NCBI RefSeq assembly: GCF_012034935.1
Contig: NZ_JAATEN010000013.1
Coordinates: 62,001-126,000, forward strand
Direction of reading: 5' to 3'
Origin: Streptomyces zingiberis
GTDB taxonomy: Bacteria; Actinomycetota; Actinomycetes; Streptomycetales; Streptomycetaceae
DNA: 64,000 nucleotides
The notes below the pieces were generated by a model that saw only the letters and a program-made list of their open reading frames with translations, made no database searches and had not been told where the DNA came from. A program made the position numbers and the translations under genes. Numbering within the stretch: the first letter of the stretch is position 1; every line of letters starts with the position of its first letter. This document shows, piece by piece, positions 53,097 through 63,162 of the stretch.

Positions 53097-53387
53097 GTCG
53101 TAAAGAACGAACCGGGACTGTCCGGTGTTCCGATACCGGGCATCCCAAATAATTTGCACGTACCAGTCAGTTTCCGCTCTGTTACGGAACCGCGGCGTCC
53201 CAGGACGGCGGCGCCCCCGGCGCGAAACCTCCGCCGGGGACGGAACCGGGGCGTCCGCGGTATGGCGGAGTCCCGGCGGCGGTGGCAGGCAGGCTGAGAG
53301 CGCAGCGGTGCTCCCCGCGCACCCCGCGTTCGGACGCGGCGGAGCGGCCCGGGGAGCGCCGGGCACTCCGCGGGCACGCGCCGGAAT
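53097..53387. other. Upstream region of the SprT-like gene
   Basis: The first 95 bp are much less GC-rich than anything nearby (CCCAAATAATTTGCACG and GTTTCCGCTCTGTTACGG lie in it), marking a likely promoter island for the leftward gene. The remainder shows no gene. An in-frame stop at 53295-53297 closes the frame of the methyltransferase remnant that follows. Confidence 0.45.
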
Positions 53388-53660
53388 GACGGACGCGACG
53401 CCCTGGAGGACTCGGCCCGCCGGGCCGGGCTGCGGCCGGACGGCCCGGGCCGGGTCTCCCGCCCGTTCGGCTACGCCGACCTCGACAGCGCGGTACGCGG
53501 CCTGCTCTCCACCGGGCCGTCCGGCACGGAGGGGGCGGCCACGGAGCGGAACCGGGACCTGGCGGAGAGGGAACTCGCCGCGGCGCTCCGCCCTCACCGC
53601 CGGGCGGACGGCACCGTCTGGCTGGAGAACGTCTTCCGCCATCTCGTCGCCCGGACCTGA
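53388..53660 (+). pseudogene. C-terminal remnant of a class I SAM methyltransferase
   Basis: In the plus frame ending at the TGA 53658-53660, translation gives ALEDSARRAGLRPDGPG, then FGYADLDSAVRGLLSTG, then AALRPHRRADGTVWLENVFR and HLVART. This is the C-terminal pattern of streptomycete UbiE-like methyltransferases. The SAM-binding N-terminal half is absent. Upstream, the frame is closed by a stop at 53295-53297 with no start codon between, so nothing functional can be made. It is a decayed 3' fragment. Confidence 0.6.
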
Positions 53661-53852
53661 CGGCCGGGCGCCGGACCGTCGCCGTGCCCGGCCGGGAGGC
53701 GCCCGGCCGGGGAGCCCTCTGGCCGTTCCCGCGGACAGCGGCTCCACCCCACCAGGCCCCGCGGCGGAGACCGCGGCGCGGGACCACGGCCGGTTCAGCG
53801 GCCCGCACGGCCGGCCGAGATCACCGGCAGGCCGGCCGAGGCCACCGGCGGG
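53661..53852. other. Region downstream of ffh
   Basis: 192 bp of GC-rich sequence with repeated CCGGCCGGG elements and short inverted repeats that could terminate ffh transcription; none is clearly a terminator. No gene is seen. Confidence 0.3.
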
Positions 53853-55400
53853 TCAGCGGGTGAACTTCTTGAACTCGTCCGGCAGTTCGAAACCCGGGCC
53901 GCCCTCGCCGCCCTGGGGCAGCCCCAGCGGGTTGGCGGCCTGCTGCTCGCGGCGCGCCGCGGCGGCCTGCTCCTCGGCCTTGCGCTTCATCGGGTTGCCA
54001 CTGCGGCGCTTGCCCTTGGCGGGCTTCTGCGGCTTCTTCTTCCGGCCGCCACCGCCGGGCATCCCCGGCATCCCGGGCATCCCCGGCATGCCGCCGCCCT
54101 GCGCCATGCGGGACATCATCTTCCGCGCCTCGAAGAACCGTTCCACGAGGTTCTTGACGGCGCTGACCTCCACGCCGGAACCGCGCGCGATCCGGGCCCG
54201 GCGCGAGCCGTTGAGGATGACCGGGTCCTGCCGTTCGGCCGGGGTCATCGACCTGATGATCGCGGCCGTGCGGTCGACGTCCCGGTCGTCCAGGTTGTTG
54301 ATCTGTTCCTTCATCTCCCCCATGCCCGGGAGCATCCCGAGCAGCTTGGAGATGGAGCCCATCTTCTGGACCTGTTCCATCTGGGCCAGGAAGTCCTCGA
54401 GCGTGAACTCCTTCGGGCCCTTGGCCAGCTTGCCGGCCATCTTCTCGGCCTCGGCCTGGCTGAAGGTCTGCTCCGCCTTCTCGATCAGGCTGAGGACATC
54501 ACCCATGCCGAGGATGCGGGAGGCCATCCGGTCCGGGTGGAAGGCGTCGAACTCGTCCAGCTTCTCGCCGTTGGAGGCGAACATGATGTTGCGGCCGGTG
54601 ACATGCGCGATGGAGAGCGCGGCGCCGCCGCGCGCGTCGCCGTCGAGCTTGGAGAGCACCACGCCGTCGAAGCCGACGCCGTCCCGGAACGCCTCGGCGG
54701 TGTTCACCGCGTCCTGGCCGATCATCGCGTCGACGACGAAGAGGATCTCGTCCGGGCGGACGGCGTCGCGGATGTCCGCGGCCTGCCGCATCAGCTCCTC
54801 GTCGATGCCGAGACGGCCGGCGGTGTCGACGACGACCACGTCGTACTGCTTGGCCCGGGCGTGCTCGACGGAGTCCTGGGCGACCCGCACCGGGTCCCCG
54901 ACACCGTTCCCCGGCTCCGGCGCGAACACCGCGACACCCGCGCGTTCGGCGACGACGGAGAGCTGGTTCACCGCGTTGGGACGCTGGAGGTCACAGGCGA
55001 CCAGCAGCGGGGTGTGGCCCTGGCCCTTGAGCCAGCGGCCGAGCTTGCCCGCGAGGGTCGTCTTGCCCGCGCCCTGCAGACCGGCGAGCATGATCACGGT
55101 CGGCGGGGTCTTGGCGAAGCGCAGCCGGCGCGTCTCGCCGCCGAGGATGCCGACCAGCTCCTCGTTGACGATCTTGATGACCTGCTGGGCGGGGTTGAGC
55201 GCCTGGGAGACCTCCGCGCCGAGCGCCCGCTCCTTGACCTGCTTGATGAAGGCCCGGACGACGGGGAGCGCGACATCCGCCTCCAGCAGGGCGATACGGA
55301 TCTCGCGGGCGGTGGCGTCGATGTCCGCCTCGGACAGACGGCCCTTGCCCCGGAGGTTCTTGAACGTCGCTGCGAGGCGGTCGGAAAGAGTGTCGAACAC
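53853..55400 (-). CDS. ffh: Signal recognition particle protein Ffh
   Basis: A 515-residue SRP GTPase that binds 4.5S RNA and signal sequences. The N domain begins VFDTLSDRLAATFKNLRGKG. The G domain has GLQGAGKTTLAGKLG, VDTAGRLGIDEEL and TKLDGDARGGAALS (given here as SKLDGDARGG). A Met-rich M domain holds LGMLPGMGEM and MMSRMAQGGG. A C-terminal GMPGMPGMPGMPGG repeat and a basic tail follow. The start is GTG at 55400. ftsY, its receptor, is 8 kb upstream at 63163. Confidence 0.97.
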   Translation of the reverse strand: MFDTLSDRLAATFKNLRGKGRLSEADIDATAREIRIALLEADVALPVVRAFIKQVKERALGAEVSQALNPAQQVIKIVNEELVGILGGETRRLRFAKTPPTVIMLAGLQGAGKTTLAGKLGRWLKGQGHTPLLVACDLQRPNAVNQLSVVAERAGVAVFAPEPGNGVGDPVRVAQDSVEHARAKQYDVVVVDTAGRLGIDEELMRQAADIRDAVRPDEILFVVDAMIGQDAVNTAEAFRDGVGFDGVVLSKLDGDARGGAALSIAHVTGRNIMFASNGEKLDEFDAFHPDRMASRILGMGDVLSLIEKAEQTFSQAEAEKMAGKLAKGPKEFTLEDFLAQMEQVQKMGSISKLLGMLPGMGEMKEQINNLDDRDVDRTAAIIRSMTPAERQDPVILNGSRRARIARGSGVEVSAVKNLVERFFEARKMMSRMAQGGGMPGMPGMPGMPGGGGRKKKPQKPAKGKRRSGNPMKRKAEEQAAAARREQQAANPLGLPQGGEGGPGFELPDEFKKFTR

Positions 55401-55523
55401 GGCGGTCGCGAATCCTCGGATCGATGGGGGCGGGCATCCAGCTGACCCCCAGGGTATCCGCACGCTCCCGGTACGGTCTCCCCCCGCCGCCGGGTCGCCG
55501 TGCCGGAGAGCGGTCAACCGCCG

Positions 55524-58094
55524 TCAGGACAGCGCGTCCTGGACCGCGCGCGCCAGCTCGGCGGCCCGGTCACCGGGGAGCGGGGAGCCGTCGGTGGCGG
55601 TGAGGTAGAAGGCGTCGACCGCGTTGGAGCCGAGCGTGCTCACGTGCGCGCTGCGCAACCGCACCCCGGCTCCTTCCAGGGCGCGTCCGATGCGGTGCAG
55701 CAGGCCGGGGGCGTCCTGGGCCCGGACCTCCAGGACGGTCGCGTGGTGGGAGGCCGTCGCGGGTGCCACGGTCACCTGGGGCGGCGGGGGCCGCACACCG
55801 TGGCGGCGCGGCTGGGCGGACTCGCGCTCGGCGAGCCTGGCGGCGACGCCGAGCGAACCGTCCAGCGCGCGCAGCAGGTCGGCACGGAGCCGGGACTCCT
55901 CGGGCGCGGAGCCGTACTCCGCCGCCACCCGCCAGCTCAGCAGCAGTACCGGGCCGTCCGCCACCCCGCCCGTCCGGTCCGGGGCGCCGGTCCGGGGCAC
56001 CCCGGGCGCTCCGGGGTCGAGCAGACGGAGTTCGGCGGAGCGCACCGTGAGCCGGTGCAGGGCGAGCAGCCCGGCCAGCAGCGGCAGCAGCCCTGGGCGT
56101 TCCGGGGCGGCGACCACGAGTTCGGCGCCGCCCGGCTCCGGGGGCCCGGGGGATCCCTCGGGACCGGACGCACGGGGGGAGCTGAGCGCGAGGACGGGCC
56201 CACCGGTCCGCAGCGCTTCTCCGGCCAGCCGGAGTTCCGTGGGCGTCCACGCGGCGTCGTCCTCGCGGCGGGGCGCCGGCTCACCCGCGAGAACGGCCGA
56301 GGTGCGGCGCACGAGGTCGGTGACGAGGAAGGCGCGCCAGGCGCTCCAGGCGGCGGGCCCGGTGGCGAGGGCGTCCGCCTCGGTGAGGGCGTGCAGCAGG
56401 GCGAGGGTCTCGTGGTCCCCGACGGCGTCGGCGACCGTCCGGACGGTCGCCGGGTCGTCCAGGTCCCGCCGGGTCGCCGTCTCCACCAGCAGCAGATGGT
56501 GGCGGACGAGCGTGGTGACCGTCCGGACATCCGCGGCGCCGAGGCCGATCCGGCCCGCGATCCCCTCCGCGAGGACGGCGCCCGCGGCGGAGTGGTCCCC
56601 GGGCCCGCCCTTGCCGATGTCGTGCAGCAGCGCGGCGGTCAGCAGCAGATCGGGGCGGCGGACGCGGCGGCTGAGAGCGCCCGCGCGCACGGCGGTCTCC
56701 ACCAGATGCCGGTCGACGGTCCAGCGGTGCACGGCGTTGCGCTGCGGCCGGCAGCGGACCAGCTCCCAGTCCGGCAGCAACCGGGTGACCAGCCCTTCCG
56801 CCTCCAGCGCCTCCCACACCCGCACGGCGGGCGGGCCCGCGCCCAGCAGGGTCACCAGCTGTTCCCGGGCCTCGGCGGGCCAGGGCACCGGCAGCGGGGC
56901 GGAGGCGGCCGCCAGGCGGCGGACCGAGTAGGGCGACAGGGGCAGCCCCGCGCGGGCCGCCGCCGCGGCGGCGCGCAGCGGGAGCACCGGGTCGCGCTCC
57001 GGCCGGGCGGAGCGGGCCAGTACGGCCTCGCCGTCCTGTTCGACGACGCCCTCCGCGAGCGGCGTGCGCTCCGCCGCCCCGCCGGGGCCGGACGCGGCCC
57101 GCGTCCGGCCGGGGAGCAGCCGGCGCACCCCGGCGCGGGCGGAGCGGGCGCGGAGGACCCGCCCGACCTCGCGCCAGGTGACCTCGTCGGCGTAGGCCAC
57201 GGTGCGGGCGGCCTCGTAGACCTGGCGGAGCAGCTCGTCGGCGCCGGGGAGCGCGAGGTCGGCGGCGACCTGGTCCTGCTCCTGGAGGGCGAGCCGGTCG
57301 GTGGCGCGGCCGGTGGCGAGATGGAGGGCGTCGCGGGTGTCCAGCAGCCGGGCCCGCGCGCGGTCCAGCCCCGCCCGCGGTGCGTCCGCCAGCCAGGAGG
57401 CGGCCACGGCGCGCAGAGCGGTCAGATCGCGGAGGCCGCCGTGTGCCTCCTTGAGGTCGGGTTCCAGCAGGAACTGCAGGTCGCCGTGGCGACGGCGGCG
57501 CTCCGCGCCCAGCTCGCGCAGTTCCGGCAGGCGCCGCGGCGCCTGGTTGCGCCAGTCGGCGAGCACGTCCCCGCGCAGCGCGGAGGTGAGCGCCGGGTCG
57601 CCGGCGAGGTGGCGGGCGTCCAGCAGCCCGAGCTGCACCTTGAGGTCCTCGCGGGCCGTGGACCGCGCCTGGGCGACGGTGCGCACGGAGTGGTCGAGGG
57701 AGAGGCCGAGGTCCCACACCGGGTACCAGACGGCGTCGGCGACGGCCGCCACGGTGCGCGCGTCGAGCCCGGTGTCGTGGAGCAGCAGCAGGTCGAGGTC
57801 GCTGCGCGGGGACAGCTCGCCCCGCCCGTAGCCGCCGACGGCCACCAGGGCCGTTCCGGGCGGCGGGCCGGGCCGCTCCGCCGCGTCCGCCCGGTCCGCC
57901 GGGGTGCCGGCGGACGCGAGCAGGGCGGCCAGCCAGTCGTCGGTGAGCCGGGAGAGCGCGGCCCGGCGCGGCCGGCCCGTGTCCTCCCCCTCCCGGAGCA
58001 GCCGGGCGCGGGCCGCCGCGTACCCGCCGGGCGGCGGGCCGGGCCGCTCCGCCTCACTGCCGTTCCCCGTACCGCTCCGCACGCCGTTCCTCAC
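55524..58094 (-). CDS. glnD: GlnD, PII nucleotidyl-transferase/removing enzyme
   Basis: An 856-residue enzyme. The N-terminal nucleotidyltransferase domain has GGYGRGELSPRSDLDLLLLHD, whose GG...DxD motif is intact. A GlnD-type helical domain follows, then an HD phosphohydrolase domain (LLTAALLHDIGKGGPGDHS) and two C-terminal ACT domains (VEVRAQDAPGLLHRIG-like region, LEVRAQDAPGLL). In streptomycetes GlnD adenylylates GlnK rather than uridylylating it. It starts with GTG at 58094. Third gene of amtB-glnK-glnD, separated from glnK by a 15-bp hairpin. Confidence 0.95.
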   Translation of the reverse strand: MRNGVRSGTGNGSEAERPGPPPGGYAAARARLLREGEDTGRPRRAALSRLTDDWLAALLASAGTPADRADAAERPGPPPGTALVAVGGYGRGELSPRSDLDLLLLHDTGLDARTVAAVADAVWYPVWDLGLSLDHSVRTVAQARSTAREDLKVQLGLLDARHLAGDPALTSALRGDVLADWRNQAPRRLPELRELGAERRRRHGDLQFLLEPDLKEAHGGLRDLTALRAVAASWLADAPRAGLDRARARLLDTRDALHLATGRATDRLALQEQDQVAADLALPGADELLRQVYEAARTVAYADEVTWREVGRVLRARSARAGVRRLLPGRTRAASGPGGAAERTPLAEGVVEQDGEAVLARSARPERDPVLPLRAAAAAARAGLPLSPYSVRRLAAASAPLPVPWPAEAREQLVTLLGAGPPAVRVWEALEAEGLVTRLLPDWELVRCRPQRNAVHRWTVDRHLVETAVRAGALSRRVRRPDLLLTAALLHDIGKGGPGDHSAAGAVLAEGIAGRIGLGAADVRTVTTLVRHHLLLVETATRRDLDDPATVRTVADAVGDHETLALLHALTEADALATGPAAWSAWRAFLVTDLVRRTSAVLAGEPAPRREDDAAWTPTELRLAGEALRTGGPVLALSSPRASGPEGSPGPPEPGGAELVVAAPERPGLLPLLAGLLALHRLTVRSAELRLLDPGAPGVPRTGAPDRTGGVADGPVLLLSWRVAAEYGSAPEESRLRADLLRALDGSLGVAARLAERESAQPRRHGVRPPPPQVTVAPATASHHATVLEVRAQDAPGLLHRIGRALEGAGVRLRSAHVSTLGSNAVDAFYLTATDGSPLPGDRAAELARAVQDALS

Positions 58095-58144
58095 CGGATG
58101 ATCCCCTTGCCGCGGCCCCGGGGCCGCTGTCTCGCGCCGGGTGG

Positions 58145-58181
58145 CCGGGCGGGCCCGCGTCCGTCTCGCGGGCCCGCCCGG
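58145..58181 (-). terminator. Hairpin between glnK and glnD
   Basis: A perfect 15-bp stem with a 7-nt loop (58145-58159 with 58167-58181), starting 8 bp after glnK. Probably partial termination or mRNA protection, giving more GlnK than GlnD. Confidence 0.65.
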
Positions 58182-58188
58182 GGTCCCG

Positions 58189-59810
<1,622 letters not shown>

Positions 59811-59912
59811 TGTCGATCTCCTCGAAGCGACGGCCCGTGCGGGATGGGCGTGAGGTGGGCCGGTTTCCCTTTCGAGACTGACCGGGCGCGGTTTCCGTCG
59901 ATGCCCGTCGGT

Positions 59913-59948
59913 GTTTCCGCGCCGTGACGAAGGCCACGCCCGTGTTAC
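59913..59948 (-). promoter_or_regulatory. GlnR boxes upstream of amtB
   Basis: On the minus strand GTCAC-N6-GAAAC (59928-59913) fits the streptomycete GlnR consensus gTnAc-n6-GaAAc exactly. A second, weaker box GTAAC-N6-GTGGC (59948-59933) lies 4 bp upstream of it. This tandem arrangement is typical of nitrogen-activated amtB promoters. Confidence 0.8.
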
Positions 59949-60108
59949 ACGGAAATGAACCGCCGGGCGGCGCGCGCGGGCGTGCCGTCACCCTCGCGGC
60001 GGGGCCGCCGGTGGCCGGAACCCGACGGAGCCGGCCGGGCCCGGGTACGGCCCGTGACCGTCCGGTCGCGACGGGACGGGAGCCGCCCGCGGGCCGGGCC
60101 GGGCCGCT

Positions 60109-61593
60109 TCACACGGCCCGCGGCACCTCGGCGCAACCGGGCAGCTCACGCGCGAGCAGTTCGGTGACCTCGGTGACCTCCACGACCCCCGGGTACTCCC
60201 GGGCGACGTGGTCCACGGCCTTCCGCAACCGGGTGTTCACCCGCTCGGACCGCATCCGCCGGGCCACGGGGACCGCCTGCCCGGCGAGCGCCGCGGTGCG
60301 CTCGGGCTCCCTCTTCAGCAGATGCACGGTGGCCATACCGATGAGGTTGAGCGCGTAGGAGCGGCGGTGCTCGTCGTCCTGGCCGAACAGCTCCACGGAC
60401 CGCTCCATCAAGGGCTCGGCCAGCGAGGCGTAGGCCGGGCTCCGGCCGGCGACGTAGGCGAGATCGCGGTAGGAGTGGGCGTTCTCGCCGTTCAGCTCGG
60501 CCTCGGAGAAGAAGCGGATCCAGTCCGGGTCACCGTCGCCCGGGGCGGCCTCGGCGAAGGTCTCCTCGGCCATCCGCACGGCGCGTTTGCACCGGCCGGG
60601 GGAGCCCATGTTGGCGTGGGCACGGGCCTCCATCGCATACAGCATGGCCTGGGTGCGGGGGGTGGCGCGGTCCCGGCTGCCGTACTGGGCGAGATGGATC
60701 AGTTCCAGCGCGTCGTCGGGCCGGCCGAGGTGGACCATCTGGCGGCTCATGTCGGCGAGGACGGCGGAGCCCAGCGGCCGGTCCCCGGCCTCCTTCGCCG
60801 CGTGCAGCGCCAGCACGAAGTACTTCTGCGCGATCGGCTGGAGACCGATGTCGTGGCTCATCCAGCCGGCGAGCTGGGCGAGTTCGGCGGCGACGGCGAA
60901 CAGCCGGTGGCGGACGGGCGAGGGATGCGGCTCGTGCAGCAGGTCGGTGACCTCGTGGAGCTGGCCGACCACGGCCTTGCGGCGCAGGCCCCCGCCGCAC
61001 TGGGCGTCCCACTGCCGGAACATCCGGGTGGCGCTCTCCAGCTCGGCGAGTTCGGGTTCGCAGAGCCGGGTGGCGCGGCGGCGGCCGTCGCGGCCGGGGA
61101 CCGGTGCCTCCTCGGGCCGGGTGGTGGGCTCGGGCACCAGCCAGCGCTGCAACGGCTCGACGAGAGCGGGCCCGGCGGCCAGCGTCAGCGAGCTGCCCAG
61201 GAAGCCGCGCCGGGCCAGCATCAGATCGCTGCGGGAGAACTCGCCGAGCAGGGCGCTGGTGCGCGACCCGCTCCACGGGAGGTCCACGGCCGAGGCCGAC
61301 GGGGACGGGGGCGGGGTACGCAGACCGAGGTCCTCGATGGAGACCACACAGCCGAAACGCTCGGAGAACAGCTCGGAGAGGATGCGCGGAATCGGCTCGC
61401 GCGGCTGCTCCCCGTCCAGCCAGCGGCGGACCCGCGAGGTGTCGGTGCTGACGTGGTGGGCGCCCAGCTGCCGGGCGCGCCGGTTCACCTGGCGGGCCAG
61501 CTCGCCCTTCGACCAGCCGCTGCGCAGGAACCACGAGCCCAGGGGCTCGTTGGGGTGCTTGTCAGCGTGCGTCGCACTGCCGCCGGTGCCCAC
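60109..61593 (-). CDS. nsdA: NsdA, TPR-containing negative regulator of differentiation
   Basis: A 494-residue regulator. The N-terminal helix-turn-helix-like region (GWSKGELARQVNRRARQLG with SRVRRWLDGEQP) is followed by a Tat-like RRGFLGSSLTLAAG segment and a long alpha-helical TPR region to the C-terminus. It sits directly upstream of amtB, as nsdA does in S. coelicolor, where loss increases antibiotic production and sporulation. The GTG at 61593 has GGGGG 8 nt upstream; the upstream frame is not protein-like. Confidence 0.88.
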   Translation of the reverse strand: MGTGGSATHADKHPNEPLGSWFLRSGWSKGELARQVNRRARQLGAHHVSTDTSRVRRWLDGEQPREPIPRILSELFSERFGCVVSIEDLGLRTPPPSPSASAVDLPWSGSRTSALLGEFSRSDLMLARRGFLGSSLTLAAGPALVEPLQRWLVPEPTTRPEEAPVPGRDGRRRATRLCEPELAELESATRMFRQWDAQCGGGLRRKAVVGQLHEVTDLLHEPHPSPVRHRLFAVAAELAQLAGWMSHDIGLQPIAQKYFVLALHAAKEAGDRPLGSAVLADMSRQMVHLGRPDDALELIHLAQYGSRDRATPRTQAMLYAMEARAHANMGSPGRCKRAVRMAEETFAEAAPGDGDPDWIRFFSEAELNGENAHSYRDLAYVAGRSPAYASLAEPLMERSVELFGQDDEHRRSYALNLIGMATVHLLKREPERTAALAGQAVPVARRMRSERVNTRLRKAVDHVAREYPGVVEVTEVTELLARELPGCAEVPRAV

Positions 61594-62274
61594 CTGAACG
61601 CCCCCGTTCTGCCACTGCTGTACGAGCGCCGGGCACCGGACGCGCGCGGTCCCGCCCCGGGGCGCCCGCGGGTGGGCGGCGCGCGGACCGGCCGCGCACC
61701 GGCCGGCCTGACCGGCGCCGGCGGCCGGACGGCACCGGACCGTTCCGGCCGCCTCTGATCCCCGCCGGTCGCCCGCCGGACGAATCCGCCCACCGGAAGC
61801 GGGAAGGCCGCACCGCATCTACCCGACCCCATGGGGACCGGCCGGCCCCGGCGACTCCCCCGCCGCCGCGGAACCGGCCCGCCCCCGGGCGCACCGGCAC
61901 CCCGGGAGAAGGCGCCGGCCGCTCGCCGGCCGCTCCCCGGAGCCCTGGCACACCGCTGGTACACCATGTGCGCACCGAAAGTAATCCTACGATCACCTGT
62001 GTGACGAGCGGATGGAAGGAAACGCCACCATTCGCCACCCCATGGAATGAACTGACGCCTTATTCATCGCGATTGACTTGACACCGCGGAAGAGGCCGGG
62101 CGGGCGGCGGCGACCGGGCGCACGCGGCGCACCGCCACCACCCCCCGCGCCCCACCGCGCCGTATACAGCGCCACCATTCGCGACAGACGGTGATGGGGC
62201 GTTGCCATGCGGTGACCGGGGCCGGGACGGCACCGCGTCGCCGGCACCGGTCCGAACGACCCGATGGAGAGGGC
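61594..62274. promoter_or_regulatory. Divergent region between nsdA and the primase-fold gene
   Basis: 680 bp without a gene. 61975-62085 is clearly less GC-rich. It includes a possible nsdA -10 TAGGAT (minus strand, about 61988-61983), and TTGACTTGACA (62073-62083). The 13-mer CGCCACCATTCGC occurs twice (62023-62035 and 62170-62182). The nearer copy is about 93 bp before the start at 62275. Confidence 0.5.
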
Positions 62275-62958
62275 ATGGGCTTCACGATCGGCGGGATCCG
62301 GGATCTCCGGCCGCGCCCGCGGCGCCGCGGGCGCCCGCCCGGGCACACGGTGGTGGCGGAGTACACCGGCCTCCACGGCTGGGACGTCCTCCCCGGAGCC
62401 CACCTCCGGCCGGTCACGGGCCACCCGGGCGGTCCGGCGCGGCGGTGTTCCTGCGCCGCGCCGGACTGCCCCTCCCCCGGAGCCCACCCGCTCGACGGCG
62501 CGCCGGTGGTGCCGGCCGGTGCGACGCCGTGCGAGGCGGCCGCCGTCTGGGCCGCGTTCCCGGGGGCCGCCGTCCTGTTGCCGGTGGGCCGCTCGTTCGA
62601 CGTCATCGAGGTCGGCGAGGCGGCGGCCCGGCACGCGCTCACCCGGATGGAGCGGATGGGGCTGCCGCTGGGGCCCGTCATGGTCACCCCCGGGGGCCGG
62701 GCCCACTTCCTCGTCGCGCCGGGCGCCTGTGCCGGGCTTCCGGAGCTGCTGTACCGGACGGGCTGGGACGGCGCCCGGCTCGACCTGCGCTGCCTGGGCC
62801 CCGGCAGCCACATCACCGCGCCGCCCTCGGACCTGGCCGGGCTGGGGCCGGTGCGCTGGCTGCGCCGCCCGGAGCCGGCCACCGCAGGCCGCCCGCCGCA
62901 CGTGCGGCTGCTGCTCGGCGCGCTCGCCTATGTGTGCCACCGCGCGGCGGCGCTCTGA
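62275..62958 (+). CDS. Bifunctional DNA primase/polymerase-fold protein, stand-alone
   Basis: A 227-residue protein. A zinc-ribbon-like cluster CSCAAPDCPSPGAHP (about residues 59-73) is typical of primase-polymerase N-terminal domains. The acidic motif SFDVIEV and a central GPVMVTPGGRAHFLVAPG follow, then GPGSHITAPPS and the VRWLRRPE end. There is no helicase or other domain, so it is not a complete replication protein. The ATG has GGAGAGG upstream. The same protein family lies between nsdA and ftsY in S. coelicolor. A shorter relative with a lost acidic residue is at 13059-13598. Confidence 0.75.
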   Translation: MGFTIGGIRDLRPRPRRRGRPPGHTVVAEYTGLHGWDVLPGAHLRPVTGHPGGPARRCSCAAPDCPSPGAHPLDGAPVVPAGATPCEAAAVWAAFPGAAVLLPVGRSFDVIEVGEAAARHALTRMERMGLPLGPVMVTPGGRAHFLVAPGACAGLPELLYRTGWDGARLDLRCLGPGSHITAPPSDLAGLGPVRWLRRPEPATAGRPPHVRLLLGALAYVCHRAAAL

Positions 62959-63087
62959 ACGACACCCGGGACCGGGCGGGCCGTTCCCGTCCCCGCCGGA
63001 CCGGGCCGGCGGCCCCGCGCCCGGTGTCATGCCCGGGAGGGGCCGCGCCGGTCCCGGCTCCTCCTCCCGGCTCCCCCTGGGTACGGC

Positions 63088-63149
63088 GCCGGGCCGCCGC
63101 CCGGCCGGCGCGGCGCGTACCGCGTACCGGCCCCGGGCGGCGGCCCGGC
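63088..63149. terminator. Long inverted repeat between the primase-fold gene and ftsY
   Basis: A perfect 17-bp inverted repeat (63088-63104 with 63133-63149) with a 28-nt loop, between convergent genes. Probably a bidirectional terminator. Confidence 0.75.
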
Positions 63150-63162
63150 GGAACCATCCGGT

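Noticed and set aside
53125-55608. Long plus-strand open frame across the SprT-ffh interval and through ffh
   Set aside because: It is mostly antisense to ffh, with Ser/Arg-rich shadow composition; only the separate methyltransferase-like frame at 53388-53660 looks real.
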